Part shown: piece after piece, positions 17,598-25,939 of the stretch | Numbering within the stretch: the stretch's first letter is position 1 | Layout: each line of letters begins with the position of its first letter | Source: Candidatus Manganitrophus morganii | GTDB lineage: Bacteria; Nitrospirota; Nitrospiria; SBBL01; Manganitrophaceae | DNA: 64,000 bases | Direction: 5' to 3' | NCBI GenBank assembly: GCA_021651055.1 | Contig: JAJHOH010000001.1 | Span: forward strand, 496,001 to 560,000 | The notes under the pieces: generated by a model | Database searches by the model: none | Seen by the model: the letters and a program-made list of their open reading frames with translations, nothing else | Told to the model about the DNA's origin: nothing | Made by a program: the position numbers and the translations under genes

Positions 17598-18521
17598 ATG
17601 GAGCCGACCATGAAGGGACAAAAATTTCCGGACATCTTGCGAAAGCGAACAGATGAAATTCTTGAGAACTGGGTGAAGCGGCAACTTCCTCTGGCAGGCA
17701 AGGGAGGGATCACTCCGGATGAGCTTCGGCGCCAGTGCGCCGAGTTCCTCAATCTGCTCGAAAACGTGATGCAGAGCGGGGCCTCCAGTCCGGATGATCC
17801 GAAAATGGCGCCGATCGTCGAATTCCTCAAGGAGGTCTCGCGGGATCGGGTCATGAAAGGATTCTCTCCGACCGAAACGGCCGCCTTCATTTTCAGTCTC
17901 AAAGAAATAGTCCTCCCGATGCTCCAACCGCTTGCCAAGAATGAGGAGACCTTCTCCAGCGAAGTAATGCCGCTCTCTCTTCTTCTCGACCAGATGGGAT
18001 TGCTCACCTTCGAGCAATACCTGAACAACCGCGAAGAGGTCATCGCTCGACAACAGCTCGACATGACCGAGCTCTCCACCCCGGTTGTCAAGATTTGGGA
18101 CGGGATTCTCGCCCTGCCGCTCATCGGCACCCTCGATTCCAGACGGACGATGACCGTCATGGAAAAACTGCTTCAGAAAATCGTCGATACCACGGCCACC
18201 GTGGCGATCCTCGACATCACCGGCGTCCCGACCGTCGACACCCTTGTGGCCAATCACATCATGAAAACGGTCGCGGCGACGAGACTGTTAGGCGCGGAGG
18301 TGATCATCACCGGGGTCTCGCCCGCCATCGCGCAGACGATCGTTCACCTGGGGGTCGATCTTTCCGGAATTCAGACGCGGGCGACCATGGCGGATGGGTT
18401 GAAGCTGGCGCTCCGGATGACCAAACAACAGATGACCGAGGAGGCTCGGAACGGGGTGAACCTGCTGGAGAAGGGAATTGCAGCGACCCAGGCGGCGCAG
18501 GCCCGGAAGGGACGGAGCTAA
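17598..18521 (+). CDS. rsbR: RsbR-type stressosome protein (RsbRD_N + STAS)
   Basis: 307 residues. The N-terminal half (about 1-155) is an all-helical RsbRD_N-like sensor (LRKRTDEILENWVKRQLP), and the C-terminal half is a STAS domain opening TPVVKIWDGILALPLIGTL and continuing AILDITGVPTVDT. The Thr in VDT (about residue 214) aligns with the RsbT-phosphorylated Thr205 of Bacillus subtilis RsbR. RsbR homologues form the stressosome shell with RsbS and hold RsbT inactive until stress. The stop is directly followed by the rsbS ATG (TAAATG). An extra C-terminal tail of about 30 residues follows the STAS core. Confidence 0.92.
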   Translation: MEPTMKGQKFPDILRKRTDEILENWVKRQLPLAGKGGITPDELRRQCAEFLNLLENVMQSGASSPDDPKMAPIVEFLKEVSRDRVMKGFSPTETAAFIFSLKEIVLPMLQPLAKNEETFSSEVMPLSLLLDQMGLLTFEQYLNNREEVIARQQLDMTELSTPVVKIWDGILALPLIGTLDSRRTMTVMEKLLQKIVDTTATVAILDITGVPTVDTLVANHIMKTVAATRLLGAEVIITGVSPAIAQTIVHLGVDLSGIQTRATMADGLKLALRMTKQQMTEEARNGVNLLEKGIAATQAAQARKGRS

Positions 18522-18959
18522 ATGGAAAAAATTCCGATCATCAAAGTCGGCGACACCCTTCTCGTCTCGATTCAAACCGATCTTCAGGACCAGATCGCCA
18601 TGACGATGCAGACCGATCTTCTCGGCAGGATCGAGCAGACCTCCGCCCGCGGGGTGATCATCGATATCTCGGTCGTCGATATCGTCGATTCGTTCCTGGG
18701 CCGGGTCCTCTCCGAAACCGCTTCGATGGCGCGGATCATGAACGCGGTGGTGGTCGTCGTCGGGATCCAACCCTCCGTCGCCATCACCCTGGTCGAGCTC
18801 GGTTTGGAGTTAAAACAAATCCCGACCGCATTGAACGTCGAACGGGGCTTGCAGCTTCTCCGGGAGAGGATCGCATGGGAGGATCATGCCGTCGCAGACG
18901 ATGCGGAATCGAGGGAGCTCGGACGGGAAGAGGAGCGCGCGCGCAATGGTCACGGTTAG
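18522..18959 (+). CDS. rsbS: RsbS STAS-domain stressosome scaffold
   Basis: 145 residues; the first 118 are a compact STAS domain that reads like B. subtilis RsbS (IPIIKVGDTLLVSIQ, VVGIQPSVAITLVELG). The phosphorylatable Ser equivalent to Ser59 is Ser57 in DIVDSFLGRVL. The C-terminal 25 or so residues are charged and unusual, and their codons overlap the start of rsbT. Phosphorylation by RsbT would release the kinase; a PP2C phosphatase resetting this Ser is encoded two genes downstream. Confidence 0.93.
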   Translation: MEKIPIIKVGDTLLVSIQTDLQDQIAMTMQTDLLGRIEQTSARGVIIDISVVDIVDSFLGRVLSETASMARIMNAVVVVVGIQPSVAITLVELGLELKQIPTALNVERGLQLLRERIAWEDHAVADDAESRELGREEERARNGHG

Positions 18960-19353
18960 CCGGGCAACCCGCCTCTCGATTTCGAACGAAGTCGATCTGG
19001 TCAGAGCCCGCCAGGAGGTCCGCGTTCAGGCCCAGGCGCTCGGGTTTAGCCTGGTCGATCAAACGCGCATCACCACCGCGGTCAGCGAGCTGATCCGGAA
19101 CATGATGAAATATGCCGGCGGCGGAACGATGGAGATCGAGGGGGTCCGGAACGGGATCCGCGCCGGCCTTCGGATTATTTGTCACGACAAGGGCCCCGGA
19201 ATTCCCGACATCGGCCTGGCGATGAAGGAAGGTTATTCGACCAGCAACGGGTTGGGATACGGCCTGCCGGGAACGAAGCGGCTGGTGGACGAATTCGACA
19301 TCTGGTCGGAAGTCGGGAAAGGGACGCGGGTGACGATTTCGAAATGGCGCTGA
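18946..19353 (+). CDS. rsbT: RsbT switch serine/threonine kinase
   Basis: 135 residues, GHKL-fold protein kinase. Motifs: N-box VSELIRNMMKYAGGG, then DKGPGIPDIGLAMKEGYST and GLGYGLPGTKRLVDEF, all close to B. subtilis RsbT. It phosphorylates RsbR/RsbS and, once released, activates a downstream partner (RsbU phosphatase in Bacillus). There is no RsbU, RsbV, RsbW or sigma factor gene here; the neighbouring phosphatase and kinases may be its targets. I chose the ATG at 18946 (GAGGAG upstream); an in-frame ATG at 18886 would give an atypical 20-residue extension. Overlaps rsbS. Confidence 0.92.
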   Translation: MVTVSRATRLSISNEVDLVRARQEVRVQAQALGFSLVDQTRITTAVSELIRNMMKYAGGGTMEIEGVRNGIRAGLRIICHDKGPGIPDIGLAMKEGYSTSNGLGYGLPGTKRLVDEFDIWSEVGKGTRVTISKWR

Positions 19354-20372
19354 AAGTAACGGAGCTCTGTGTGATTGTTCCCGAAGGAGAGGCATGGGCC
19401 GGCGAGATCCGGCGCAGAATGGTTCGCGCCGCGGAGTCGATCGGACTCTCGAAGGAAAAATGTTCGGATGTCGCCCTGGTTGCCACAGAGATGGCGACCA
19501 ATCTGGAAAAACACCGCGCCGTCTTGCCGATCATCCGGTACGGCGTGACCGAATCGGATCGGCGCGGCCAAGGCCTTCTCATAATCTCGGAAGACCGGGG
19601 CCCCGGCATCCCTCATCCGGAGCAGGCGCTTCGAGACCATTATTCGACGGCAGGAACATTGGGAGGGGGGCTCGGCGCCATCCGGCGCCTCTCGGACGAC
19701 TTCGCGATTTACTCCGAGACGCCACATCCGAGGGGAGGCTTCCCCGGAACCGTCGTTGTCTCGCGGATCTGGAGCAACGACCCCTCTTCCGACAACCTGT
19801 TCGACTGCGAAGCGCTCACCCGGCCGAAGCCGGGAGAGATCGATAACGGTGACGGGGTCTGGTTCGGGCAAAGCGGCGATTCTCTGCAGGTGGCGGTCAT
19901 CGACGGCCTGGGACACGGTCTGGGGGCAAAAAAGGCGGCGCAAGCGGCGCGGGAGGAACTCGATGGAACCGGCCGGCTCCCCCTTGACGCCATTCTCGAC
20001 CGGCTTCATCGCGCGCTCCAGCGGACGCAGGGGGCGGTCGTCGGGATTCTCCGGGTCGACTTGAAAGAAGGACGGGCGACCTTTGCCGGGGTCGGGAACA
20101 TCGATTGCCGGATTTACGGGTCGCACCCGATAAGACCGATCTCGATGAACGGCTCGCTCGGGGTGGTCACGCCGCGATTTCGTGAAGAGTCGTTTCCCTT
20201 CGAAAAAGGGGACGTTTTTGTTCTTACGAGCGACGGGATATCCACCAAGTGGGATCCGGCCGATTATGGCAAATCGGCCTCGGCCTCTCCCCTTCTCCTC
20301 GGGTCGCTCCTGTTGAGAGACCACAGCCGCCCGAAAGACGACGCCACGGTGGTCGTCGGGCGAATTGGATGA
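19344..20372 (+). CDS. dual-domain RsbT/RsbW-like ATPase fused to an RsbX/SpoIIE PP2C phosphatase
   Basis: 342 residues. Residues 1-140 form a GHKL ATP-binding domain (ALVATEMATNLEKH as N-box, EDRGPGIPHPEQALRDHYSTA, GGGLGAIRRLSDDF), and about 150-340 a SpoIIE/RsbX-type PP2C phosphatase (VAVIDGLGHGLGAKKAAQ and VLTSDGIS carry the metal-binding Asp residues). RsbX dephosphorylates RsbS and RsbR to reset the stressosome; the added ATPase domain may let it dock like RsbT. The start overlaps rsbT by ten bases. Known as a recurrent architecture in stressosome operons outside Bacillus. Confidence 0.9.
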   Translation: MALKVTELCVIVPEGEAWAGEIRRRMVRAAESIGLSKEKCSDVALVATEMATNLEKHRAVLPIIRYGVTESDRRGQGLLIISEDRGPGIPHPEQALRDHYSTAGTLGGGLGAIRRLSDDFAIYSETPHPRGGFPGTVVVSRIWSNDPSSDNLFDCEALTRPKPGEIDNGDGVWFGQSGDSLQVAVIDGLGHGLGAKKAAQAAREELDGTGRLPLDAILDRLHRALQRTQGAVVGILRVDLKEGRATFAGVGNIDCRIYGSHPIRPISMNGSLGVVTPRFREESFPFEKGDVFVLTSDGISTKWDPADYGKSASASPLLLGSLLLRDHSRPKDDATVVVGRIG

Positions 20373-21721
20373 TGATGGGTTCCCTCACGGAAAAGAAAGT
20401 TTTATCGATCTCGATCGGAAAACAGAGCCGGCTCTTGACCGTTCGGAACAAAATCCGGACCGTCCTCGATCACCTGGAGATCCCGCGCCGGGAACAGAAC
20501 CGGCTGATCATCGCCCTCTCGGAGCTGATGCGCAACACCATTCAGTATGCCAAGTCGGGGGAGCTGACCCTGTCTGCCGTTCAAGAGGGATCAACCTGGT
20601 CGATCGCCTTCGTTCTCTCCGACAAAGGCCCGGGCATCGCCCATCTCGACGAGATCCTGCAAGGGGCCTACCGCTTCGCGCCGGGGCGGGGCTTTGGAAT
20701 CGCTTCGGCAAAACGCCTCTTGGATGAATTCGAGATGCAGACCGTCTTGGGAAAAGGGACCAAGGCGTGCGGCCGGATGGAGGTCGGGCATCTCCATGCG
20801 CAAGGGCTCGATGAAGGGCGGATGGAGCGCCTGCACGAGACCCTCGCCCAGCAGCCCGACATCGAAGAGCTCGTCACCTCCCTTCGCGAAAAAGAGCAAT
20901 TGATCGAACAATTGAACAATGAGCTCAACGTCACCAACGAAGGGATCATCGCCCTCTATCGCGAGATCGACGAAAAAAACGTCGAGCTCTCCCGCGCCAA
21001 TCAGATGAAGTCGTCGTTCCTGGCCAGCATGTCTCACGAGCTGAGAACCCCGCTCAACTCGATCCTGGCGCTCAGCCAGATCCTCCTCGACCGGATCGAC
21101 GGCGATCTTTCCGGCGAACAGGAAAAACAGGTAACGATGATTCAAGACTCGGGCGAGCGGCTCCTTCAGTTGATCAACGATATCCTCGATCTCTCCCGGA
21201 TCGAGGCGGGAAAGGTCCGGATCGAGAAGATGTGGATCGATCTGCGCAAGGTGGCGCAAGAGGCGATCACCAGCATGGAGCCTTTGGCGAAGAAGAAAGG
21301 GCTGACCTTGCGCTTCGTCGCCCCCGACTCCCTTCCTCAGGTCTTTGCCGATGAAGCGCGCGTGCGGCAGATCCTTCTCAATCTCTTGAGCAATGCGGTG
21401 AAATTCACCCCCGCCGGCTCGATTCTCGTGAGCTTGGCCCTTCCCATGAAGGAGGATCGGGAAATCGCCGTGTCGGTTCAAGACACCGGGATCGGAATCG
21501 CCCAGAAAAACTTGGTTTACATCTTCGAGCCGTTCCATCAAATCGACAACACCCCCGCCCGTAAATACGGCGGGACCGGCTTGGGACTCTCGATCTCCAA
21601 ACAGCTGGTGGAGCTGCTGGGGGGAAGGATCTGGGCCAACAGCAGCGTGAGAGAAGGATCGACCTTCACCTTCACCCTTCCGATGGCCAAAACAGGCGTC
21701 GGCGCGAAGTTTCAGGAGTGA
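20369..21721 (+). CDS. RsbT-like ATPase fused to a coiled coil and a HisKA-HATPase histidine kinase
   Basis: 450 residues. Residues 1-145 are an RsbT/RsbW-like GHKL domain (IIALSELMRNTIQYAKSG, DKGPGIAHLDEILQGAYRF, GRGFGIASAKRLLDEF). A coiled coil (about 165-215) leads to HisKA (phospho-His in [13 protein letters not shown]) and a second GHKL domain of histidine-kinase type (NLLSNAVKFTP, DTGIGI, GGTGLGLSISKQL). The protein thus has two ATP sites of different classes and no ligand sensor of its own, so the N-domain probably links it to stressosome STAS proteins. The start (ATGA) overlaps the phosphatase stop; three successive ATG codons are possible. Confidence 0.88.
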   Translation: MMMGSLTEKKVLSISIGKQSRLLTVRNKIRTVLDHLEIPRREQNRLIIALSELMRNTIQYAKSGELTLSAVQEGSTWSIAFVLSDKGPGIAHLDEILQGAYRFAPGRGFGIASAKRLLDEFEMQTVLGKGTKACGRMEVGHLHAQGLDEGRMERLHETLAQQPDIEELVTSLREKEQLIEQLNNELNVTNEGIIALYREIDEKNVELSRANQMKSSFLASMSHELRTPLNSILALSQILLDRIDGDLSGEQEKQVTMIQDSGERLLQLINDILDLSRIEAGKVRIEKMWIDLRKVAQEAITSMEPLAKKKGLTLRFVAPDSLPQVFADEARVRQILLNLLSNAVKFTPAGSILVSLALPMKEDREIAVSVQDTGIGIAQKNLVYIFEPFHQIDNTPARKYGGTGLGLSISKQLVELLGGRIWANSSVREGSTFTFTLPMAKTGVGAKFQE

Positions 21722-21724
21722 TCG

Positions 21725-22114
21725 ATGCCGATACGGATTTTATTGGTCGAAGACACGCCGGTGAACATGTATGTCCTTCAGCGCGTCTTCAACAAGGAAG
21801 GATTCGAGGTGCTGGAGGCGACCGACGGGAAAGAGGCGGTCCGCAAAGCCGAAAAGGAAAAACCCGATATCGTCCTGATGGACATGCGTCTTCCCGGCAT
21901 GAGCGGGTACGAAGCGGTGACCCTCCTCCACAAGAAGATCCCCTCGCTTCCGATCATCGCCGTGACCGCCGACGCCCTTCCGGGAGACCGGGAGTGGTGC
22001 CTGAACCTCGGATGCGCCGATTATTTTTCCAAGCCGATCAAATACCGGGAAGTGATCGACGCGGTTTATCGAATTATCAAAGACGGCGACAATCGATCGA
22101 CCGCAAACGCTTAA
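21725..22114 (+). CDS. single-domain response regulator (receiver only)
   Basis: 129 residues, CheY-like fold. Acidic pair in LLVEDTPVNMYVL, phospho-acceptor Asp in IVLMDMRLPGM, the Thr in AVTAD and the Lys in FSKPIKY are all present. It resembles DivK-type single receivers that act by protein interaction. It begins three bases after the kinase stop and is therefore the likely phospho-acceptor of that kinase; no DNA-binding or enzymatic output is attached. Confidence 0.93.
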   Translation: MPIRILLVEDTPVNMYVLQRVFNKEGFEVLEATDGKEAVRKAEKEKPDIVLMDMRLPGMSGYEAVTLLHKKIPSLPIIAVTADALPGDREWCLNLGCADYFSKPIKYREVIDAVYRIIKDGDNRSTANA

Positions 22115-22184
22115 GAAATGTGAGCCGACGGAAATGAGCCAAGCCGATTCAATCAACCCATATTCTGAAGGAGGAAGAGAGAAT

Positions 22185-23810
22185 ATGCCGACCGTTTTAG
22201 TCGTGGATGATACCGAAACCAATCGGTATATCCTGGAGAAAATTTTAAAGACCGAGGGCTTCCAGGTCATCTCCGCCGAAAACGGCGCCCAAACCCTGGC
22301 CCGCGCCGCCGAGGACCGGCCCGACCTGATCCTCCTCGACATCAATATGCCCGACATGGACGGGTTCGAAGTTTGCCGGCGCCTCAAAAAAAATCGACAG
22401 ACCGAGGTAATTCCGGTCATCATCGTCTCCGCCACTTATTACGATCTCGAAAGCCGCATCCGCGGCATCGAGCTGGGGGCGATCGACTATTTGACGCAGC
22501 CGGTCAACAAAGGGGAGCTGTTGGCCCGCGTCCACAGCAACCTCCGGTCAAAATACTATTATGACCGGGCGGTCAAAGATGCAGAGCGCTTCAAGCGGAT
22601 GACCGAGGTCGGGAATCTTCTCTTCGCCTCCCTCTCAAGCGGCCCATTTCCTTCCGAGATCGCGACGAAGATCATGCAGATGTTCGACGCGGCGGGAGCC
22701 GCCGTCCTCTTTCGAGACCGGTCGGAGGGGCACTTCCGCTGGACGATGACCGGCGGTATTTTTGCGGGACTGGAGAGCGACCCCGACGCACTCACGGGGG
22801 AAACCCAAGGGCTGCTGGCGCAGGTGCTCTCAAAGCAGCGGCGGACGGTCCTCTCTCGCGCCGAGGTCGCGGCCGATCCTTCTCTTGGAAGAATCTTGGC
22901 CGGAAAGGAGTTGGAGGGATTGGTCCTCTCGCCGCTCTCCTACCAAACGTACACCAAGGGGGTGCTGCTGATCGCCCTTCGCAGGCCGCTCCTCTCCCCC
23001 GAGGAGGAAGATCCCCTTGAGATTCTCTCCTCCCGAATGACCGCCGGACTGCTGAACCGGGAGGCCTACCAATATCTTCACCGGACGAACGAAGTTCTCA
23101 CCCGGACCAACCTGAAACTTCGAGAAGAGACGATGCAACACCAAACCTCCATCTCCTACACCTCTCACGACCTGAAAACGCCGTTAAACGCCATCATGGG
23201 ATTTGCCTCGCTCCTTCGGGACGGAAACATGGATGACGAAAAGAAAAAGTCGGCGGTCGAGCGGATCCTCACCAATTCGAAAGACCTTCTCCGGATGCTC
23301 GAAAAAGGGCTCGACCAGTTCCGCTCCAAAGCGACCGAGGCGGCCGAGGTCGATCTGAGCGAGCTGGTCCGGGAGCAGATCCAGAACGAGCTGATTCCCC
23401 TCCTCTTCGGGAAGGAGGTGGAGGCGGAGAGCCGGATTGAGCCGGGGGTGCGCATCCGCGTCTCCGACCCGGATCTGATCAAACATATCCTCTCGAATCT
23501 CCTGTCCAACGCGGCCAAGTTCACCCCGACCGGGAGCATCCAGATCCGGGTTCGGAAGGCGAAGGAGAAAGAAGAAGAGGGGGCTCAAATCGTCGTGACG
23601 GACACCGGGATCGGCATCGAGGCCGACCGGATGGCCCGCATCTTCGACACGTTCAGCCACACGTCTGGATATGAAGGGACCGGGATCGGCCTCACGATCG
23701 TCCACCACATCGTTCAACGGCTGCGCGGAAAGATCAAGGTGAAAAGCACGACGGGGGCCGGAACGCAATTTACCGTCTGGCTCCCTCGACACTCCGATTC
23801 GGCCGGTTGA
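22185..23810 (+). CDS. receiver-GAF-HisKA-HATPase hybrid kinase
   Basis: 541 residues. Order: receiver (about 1-120, phospho-acceptor Asp in LILLDINMPDMDG; the usual Lys-Pro is Gln-Pro, TQPVNK), a GAF-like domain (about 140-300), HisKA (phospho-His in SYTSHDLKTPLNAI, with the HDLKTP variant H-box) and HATPase (ILSNLLSNAAKFTP, DTGIGIEADRM, GTGIGLTIV). The loss of the conserved receiver Lys suggests altered or impaired phospho-signalling. I use the ATG at 22185 behind GGAGGA; an upstream ATG at 22134 would add 17 residues. Last gene of the stressosome operon, ending nine bases before trmJ. Confidence 0.88.
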   Translation: MPTVLVVDDTETNRYILEKILKTEGFQVISAENGAQTLARAAEDRPDLILLDINMPDMDGFEVCRRLKKNRQTEVIPVIIVSATYYDLESRIRGIELGAIDYLTQPVNKGELLARVHSNLRSKYYYDRAVKDAERFKRMTEVGNLLFASLSSGPFPSEIATKIMQMFDAAGAAVLFRDRSEGHFRWTMTGGIFAGLESDPDALTGETQGLLAQVLSKQRRTVLSRAEVAADPSLGRILAGKELEGLVLSPLSYQTYTKGVLLIALRRPLLSPEEEDPLEILSSRMTAGLLNREAYQYLHRTNEVLTRTNLKLREETMQHQTSISYTSHDLKTPLNAIMGFASLLRDGNMDDEKKKSAVERILTNSKDLLRMLEKGLDQFRSKATEAAEVDLSELVREQIQNELIPLLFGKEVEAESRIEPGVRIRVSDPDLIKHILSNLLSNAAKFTPTGSIQIRVRKAKEKEEEGAQIVVTDTGIGIEADRMARIFDTFSHTSGYEGTGIGLTIVHHIVQRLRGKIKVKSTTGAGTQFTVWLPRHSDSAG

Positions 23811-23819
23811 TCGATCCCC

Positions 23820-24584
23820 GTGAACAACGCGCCTCCCCTTGATTCATCACGGCACGACCGGATCACCTTCTGCCTCGTTGCGCCCGAAAGCCCCGGCAAC
23901 ATCGGAAGCGCCTCCCGCGCCCTCAAGAACATGGGATTCAGCCGCTTGGCGCTCGTCTCCCCGACCGATCCGCGCGGCGAGGAATCGATCCGGATGGCCT
24001 ACCGCTCCCGCGAGGTGCTCGACGAAGCGGGGCTCTTCCCCGATCTCTCCGAGGCCCTCTCCGAAACGGAGTGGGTTGTCGGCATCAGCGGGCGAAAGAG
24101 AACAGGGGCCGGCGTCGAATCGATCGAGACCCTGGCCCCGGAAATCTGGGAGCGGGCCGGCCGTCAAAATGTCACATTGCTCTTCGGTCCGGAAGGGACC
24201 GGCCTCTCCAACGAAGCCCTCTCCCGCTGCCACCGAACCACCTTCATCCCGACCGGCCCCCGTTTCTCCTCGCTGAATCTCGCCCAGGCGGTCTTGCTGG
24301 TCGCCGCCGCCCTCCACCGGGCAAGCGCCCAACCTGCCTCCTCCGATCCGAACGGCCGGCCCGCGCCAGGGATCGCCTCTGTTGCCGAAACGGAATCTTT
24401 CTTTCATGAGATGGAACGGACGCTGGAAGAAATCGGCTTTTTGAAACCGCCTGCAAAGAAAAAAACGATAAGAAGGCTGAGGGAAATTTTGATGCGGGCG
24501 GAGGTTGACTCGGAAGAGGCGAAGCTGTTGCGGGCGATGTTCCGGCAGATGCTCCGGGCGGCGGAAAAAAAGAAGTCGAACTAA
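23820..24584 (+). CDS. trmJ: SpoU-family RNA 2'-O-methyltransferase, TrmJ-like
   Basis: 254 residues, GTG start. SPOUT-fold methyltransferase with the trefoil-knot blocks: NIGSASRALKNMGF near the start, LLFGPEGTGLSNEAL and SSLNLAQAVLLVA. The C-terminal extension after residue 165 (ETESFFHEMERTLEEIGFL ... IRRLREILMRAEVD) is typical of TrmJ (tRNA Cm32/Um32) and distinguishes it from TrmL. It starts nine bases after the preceding kinase gene, so read-through transcription is possible. Convergent with the P450 gene, with four bases of overlap. Confidence 0.9.
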   Translation: MNNAPPLDSSRHDRITFCLVAPESPGNIGSASRALKNMGFSRLALVSPTDPRGEESIRMAYRSREVLDEAGLFPDLSEALSETEWVVGISGRKRTGAGVESIETLAPEIWERAGRQNVTLLFGPEGTGLSNEALSRCHRTTFIPTGPRFSSLNLAQAVLLVAAALHRASAQPASSDPNGRPAPGIASVAETESFFHEMERTLEEIGFLKPPAKKKTIRRLREILMRAEVDSEEAKLLRAMFRQMLRAAEKKKSN

Positions 24585-25924
24585 CGCCGCTCCGCCGTCA
24601 TCATCATTCCGTGTTTGGGCCGCAACGTGATCAGCGGTTGAAGCACCACCGGATGGCCAGGAACCAATCGCAGCCGCCAGCGTTGGGCGAGGGTCGCAAT
24701 CAGGAGAATCCCCTCCATCCAGGCGAACGATTCGCCGATGCAGACGCGGGGGCCGCCGCCGAAAGGGAAATAGGAAAACTTCGGACGGACCGCCTTCGCC
24801 GCCGGCTCCCAACGCTCCGGGTCGAACCGGAACGGATCGGGAAAATAGCGCGGATCGTGATGCATCACATATTGGCTCATCAGGACGATCCCCCCCTTCG
24901 GGACGACATACCGGCCGACCGGGTAATCGCGAATCGCCCGATAGCCGAGCAGCCACGCGGGAGGATAAAGCCGCATCGATTCGGCCAGCAGCTTCTCGGT
25001 ATAGGTTAACTTCGGCAGATCGTCGACCGCCGGGAGCCGCCCTCCCAGCGCGTCGATCTCGGCGTGCAGGCGCGCCTCCGCGCCGGGATGTTGCGACAGC
25101 AGATACCAGGTCCAGGTCAGCGCATTCGCGGTCGTCTCATGTCCCGCCAGGAAGATCGTCATCGCTTCATCCCGAAGCTGCCGGTCGGTCATCCCGCCGG
25201 TTCCCCCTTCCTCGTCGGTGGCGTGAAGGAGCATCGAGAGGAGATCCCCCCGGTCTCCTTCGCTCGCCCGCCGCTCGGCGATCATCCGGTAGACTGTTTC
25301 ATCCAGGCGGCGCTTTGCTTTTCGAAATTTGAGGGTGCTCGGCACCGGCAGCTCCGCCAAAAGGTCGGCGAAAGGAAGGGTAAACCGGTTGAAAAATTCG
25401 ACCGAGACCGACAGCGCCCCCCCGATCTCCTTCGCCTCCGACTCGGCCTCGGTATCGAAGAGGGTCTTCGCCGCGACCATCATCGTCAGGTGCATCATCT
25501 CCTTTAAGACATCGAACGGTTTCTCCTCCTCCCAGCGCTCCCGCATCCGGACGCCGTAGCCGGTCATCATCTCGCCGTAAGCTGCGATCCGCTGCCGGTG
25601 GAAGGCCGGCTGCGCGATCCGCCGCTGGCGGCGGTGGAACTCCCCCTCGCTGGTCAGAAGCCCTTCACCCAGAAGGCGCTTCGCCCACTGAAGTCCCCGC
25701 CCCTTGATAAAGCTGCGGTGATCGACCGTTAAGACGTTTTTGATGAGGTCTGGATGGTTGAAAAGAAACAGCTCTTGCGATCCGATCTTGAAGCGGGCGA
25801 TATCCCCGTACTCGCGGGAAAGCCGCATCAGGAAATCGATCGGATCGCGTCGAAAAGGAAAAAGCTGCCCGACCAGCGGCGTTCCCGGCGGGCCCGGCGG
25901 CGTGTTGGGATGTTTCGGAGTCAT
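24581..25924 (-). CDS. cytochrome P450 monooxygenase
   Basis: 447 residues, soluble, no transmembrane anchor. All P450 landmarks are present: the I-helix FLAGHETTANALTW (proton-relay AGHETT), the K-helix ESMR, the PERF-like DPERWE block, and the heme-ligand loop FSYFPFGGGPRVCIG with the axial Cys. N-terminal PPGPPGTPLVGQ resembles the proline-rich hinge of CYP110/CYP102-like families, which often hydroxylate fatty acids or terpenoids, but substrate cannot be called. No ferredoxin or reductase gene is nearby, so redox partners must be encoded elsewhere. Confidence 0.95.
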   Translation of the reverse strand: MTPKHPNTPPGPPGTPLVGQLFPFRRDPIDFLMRLSREYGDIARFKIGSQELFLFNHPDLIKNVLTVDHRSFIKGRGLQWAKRLLGEGLLTSEGEFHRRQRRIAQPAFHRQRIAAYGEMMTGYGVRMRERWEEEKPFDVLKEMMHLTMMVAAKTLFDTEAESEAKEIGGALSVSVEFFNRFTLPFADLLAELPVPSTLKFRKAKRRLDETVYRMIAERRASEGDRGDLLSMLLHATDEEGGTGGMTDRQLRDEAMTIFLAGHETTANALTWTWYLLSQHPGAEARLHAEIDALGGRLPAVDDLPKLTYTEKLLAESMRLYPPAWLLGYRAIRDYPVGRYVVPKGGIVLMSQYVMHHDPRYFPDPFRFDPERWEPAAKAVRPKFSYFPFGGGPRVCIGESFAWMEGILLIATLAQRWRLRLVPGHPVVLQPLITLRPKHGMMMTAERR

Positions 25925-25939
25925 GCGGTAGAGGATACC

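Noticed and set aside
22134..22184. Upstream ATG for the receiver-GAF-kinase
   Set aside because: The ATG at 22185 has GGAGGA at the right distance and starts directly with the receiver fold.
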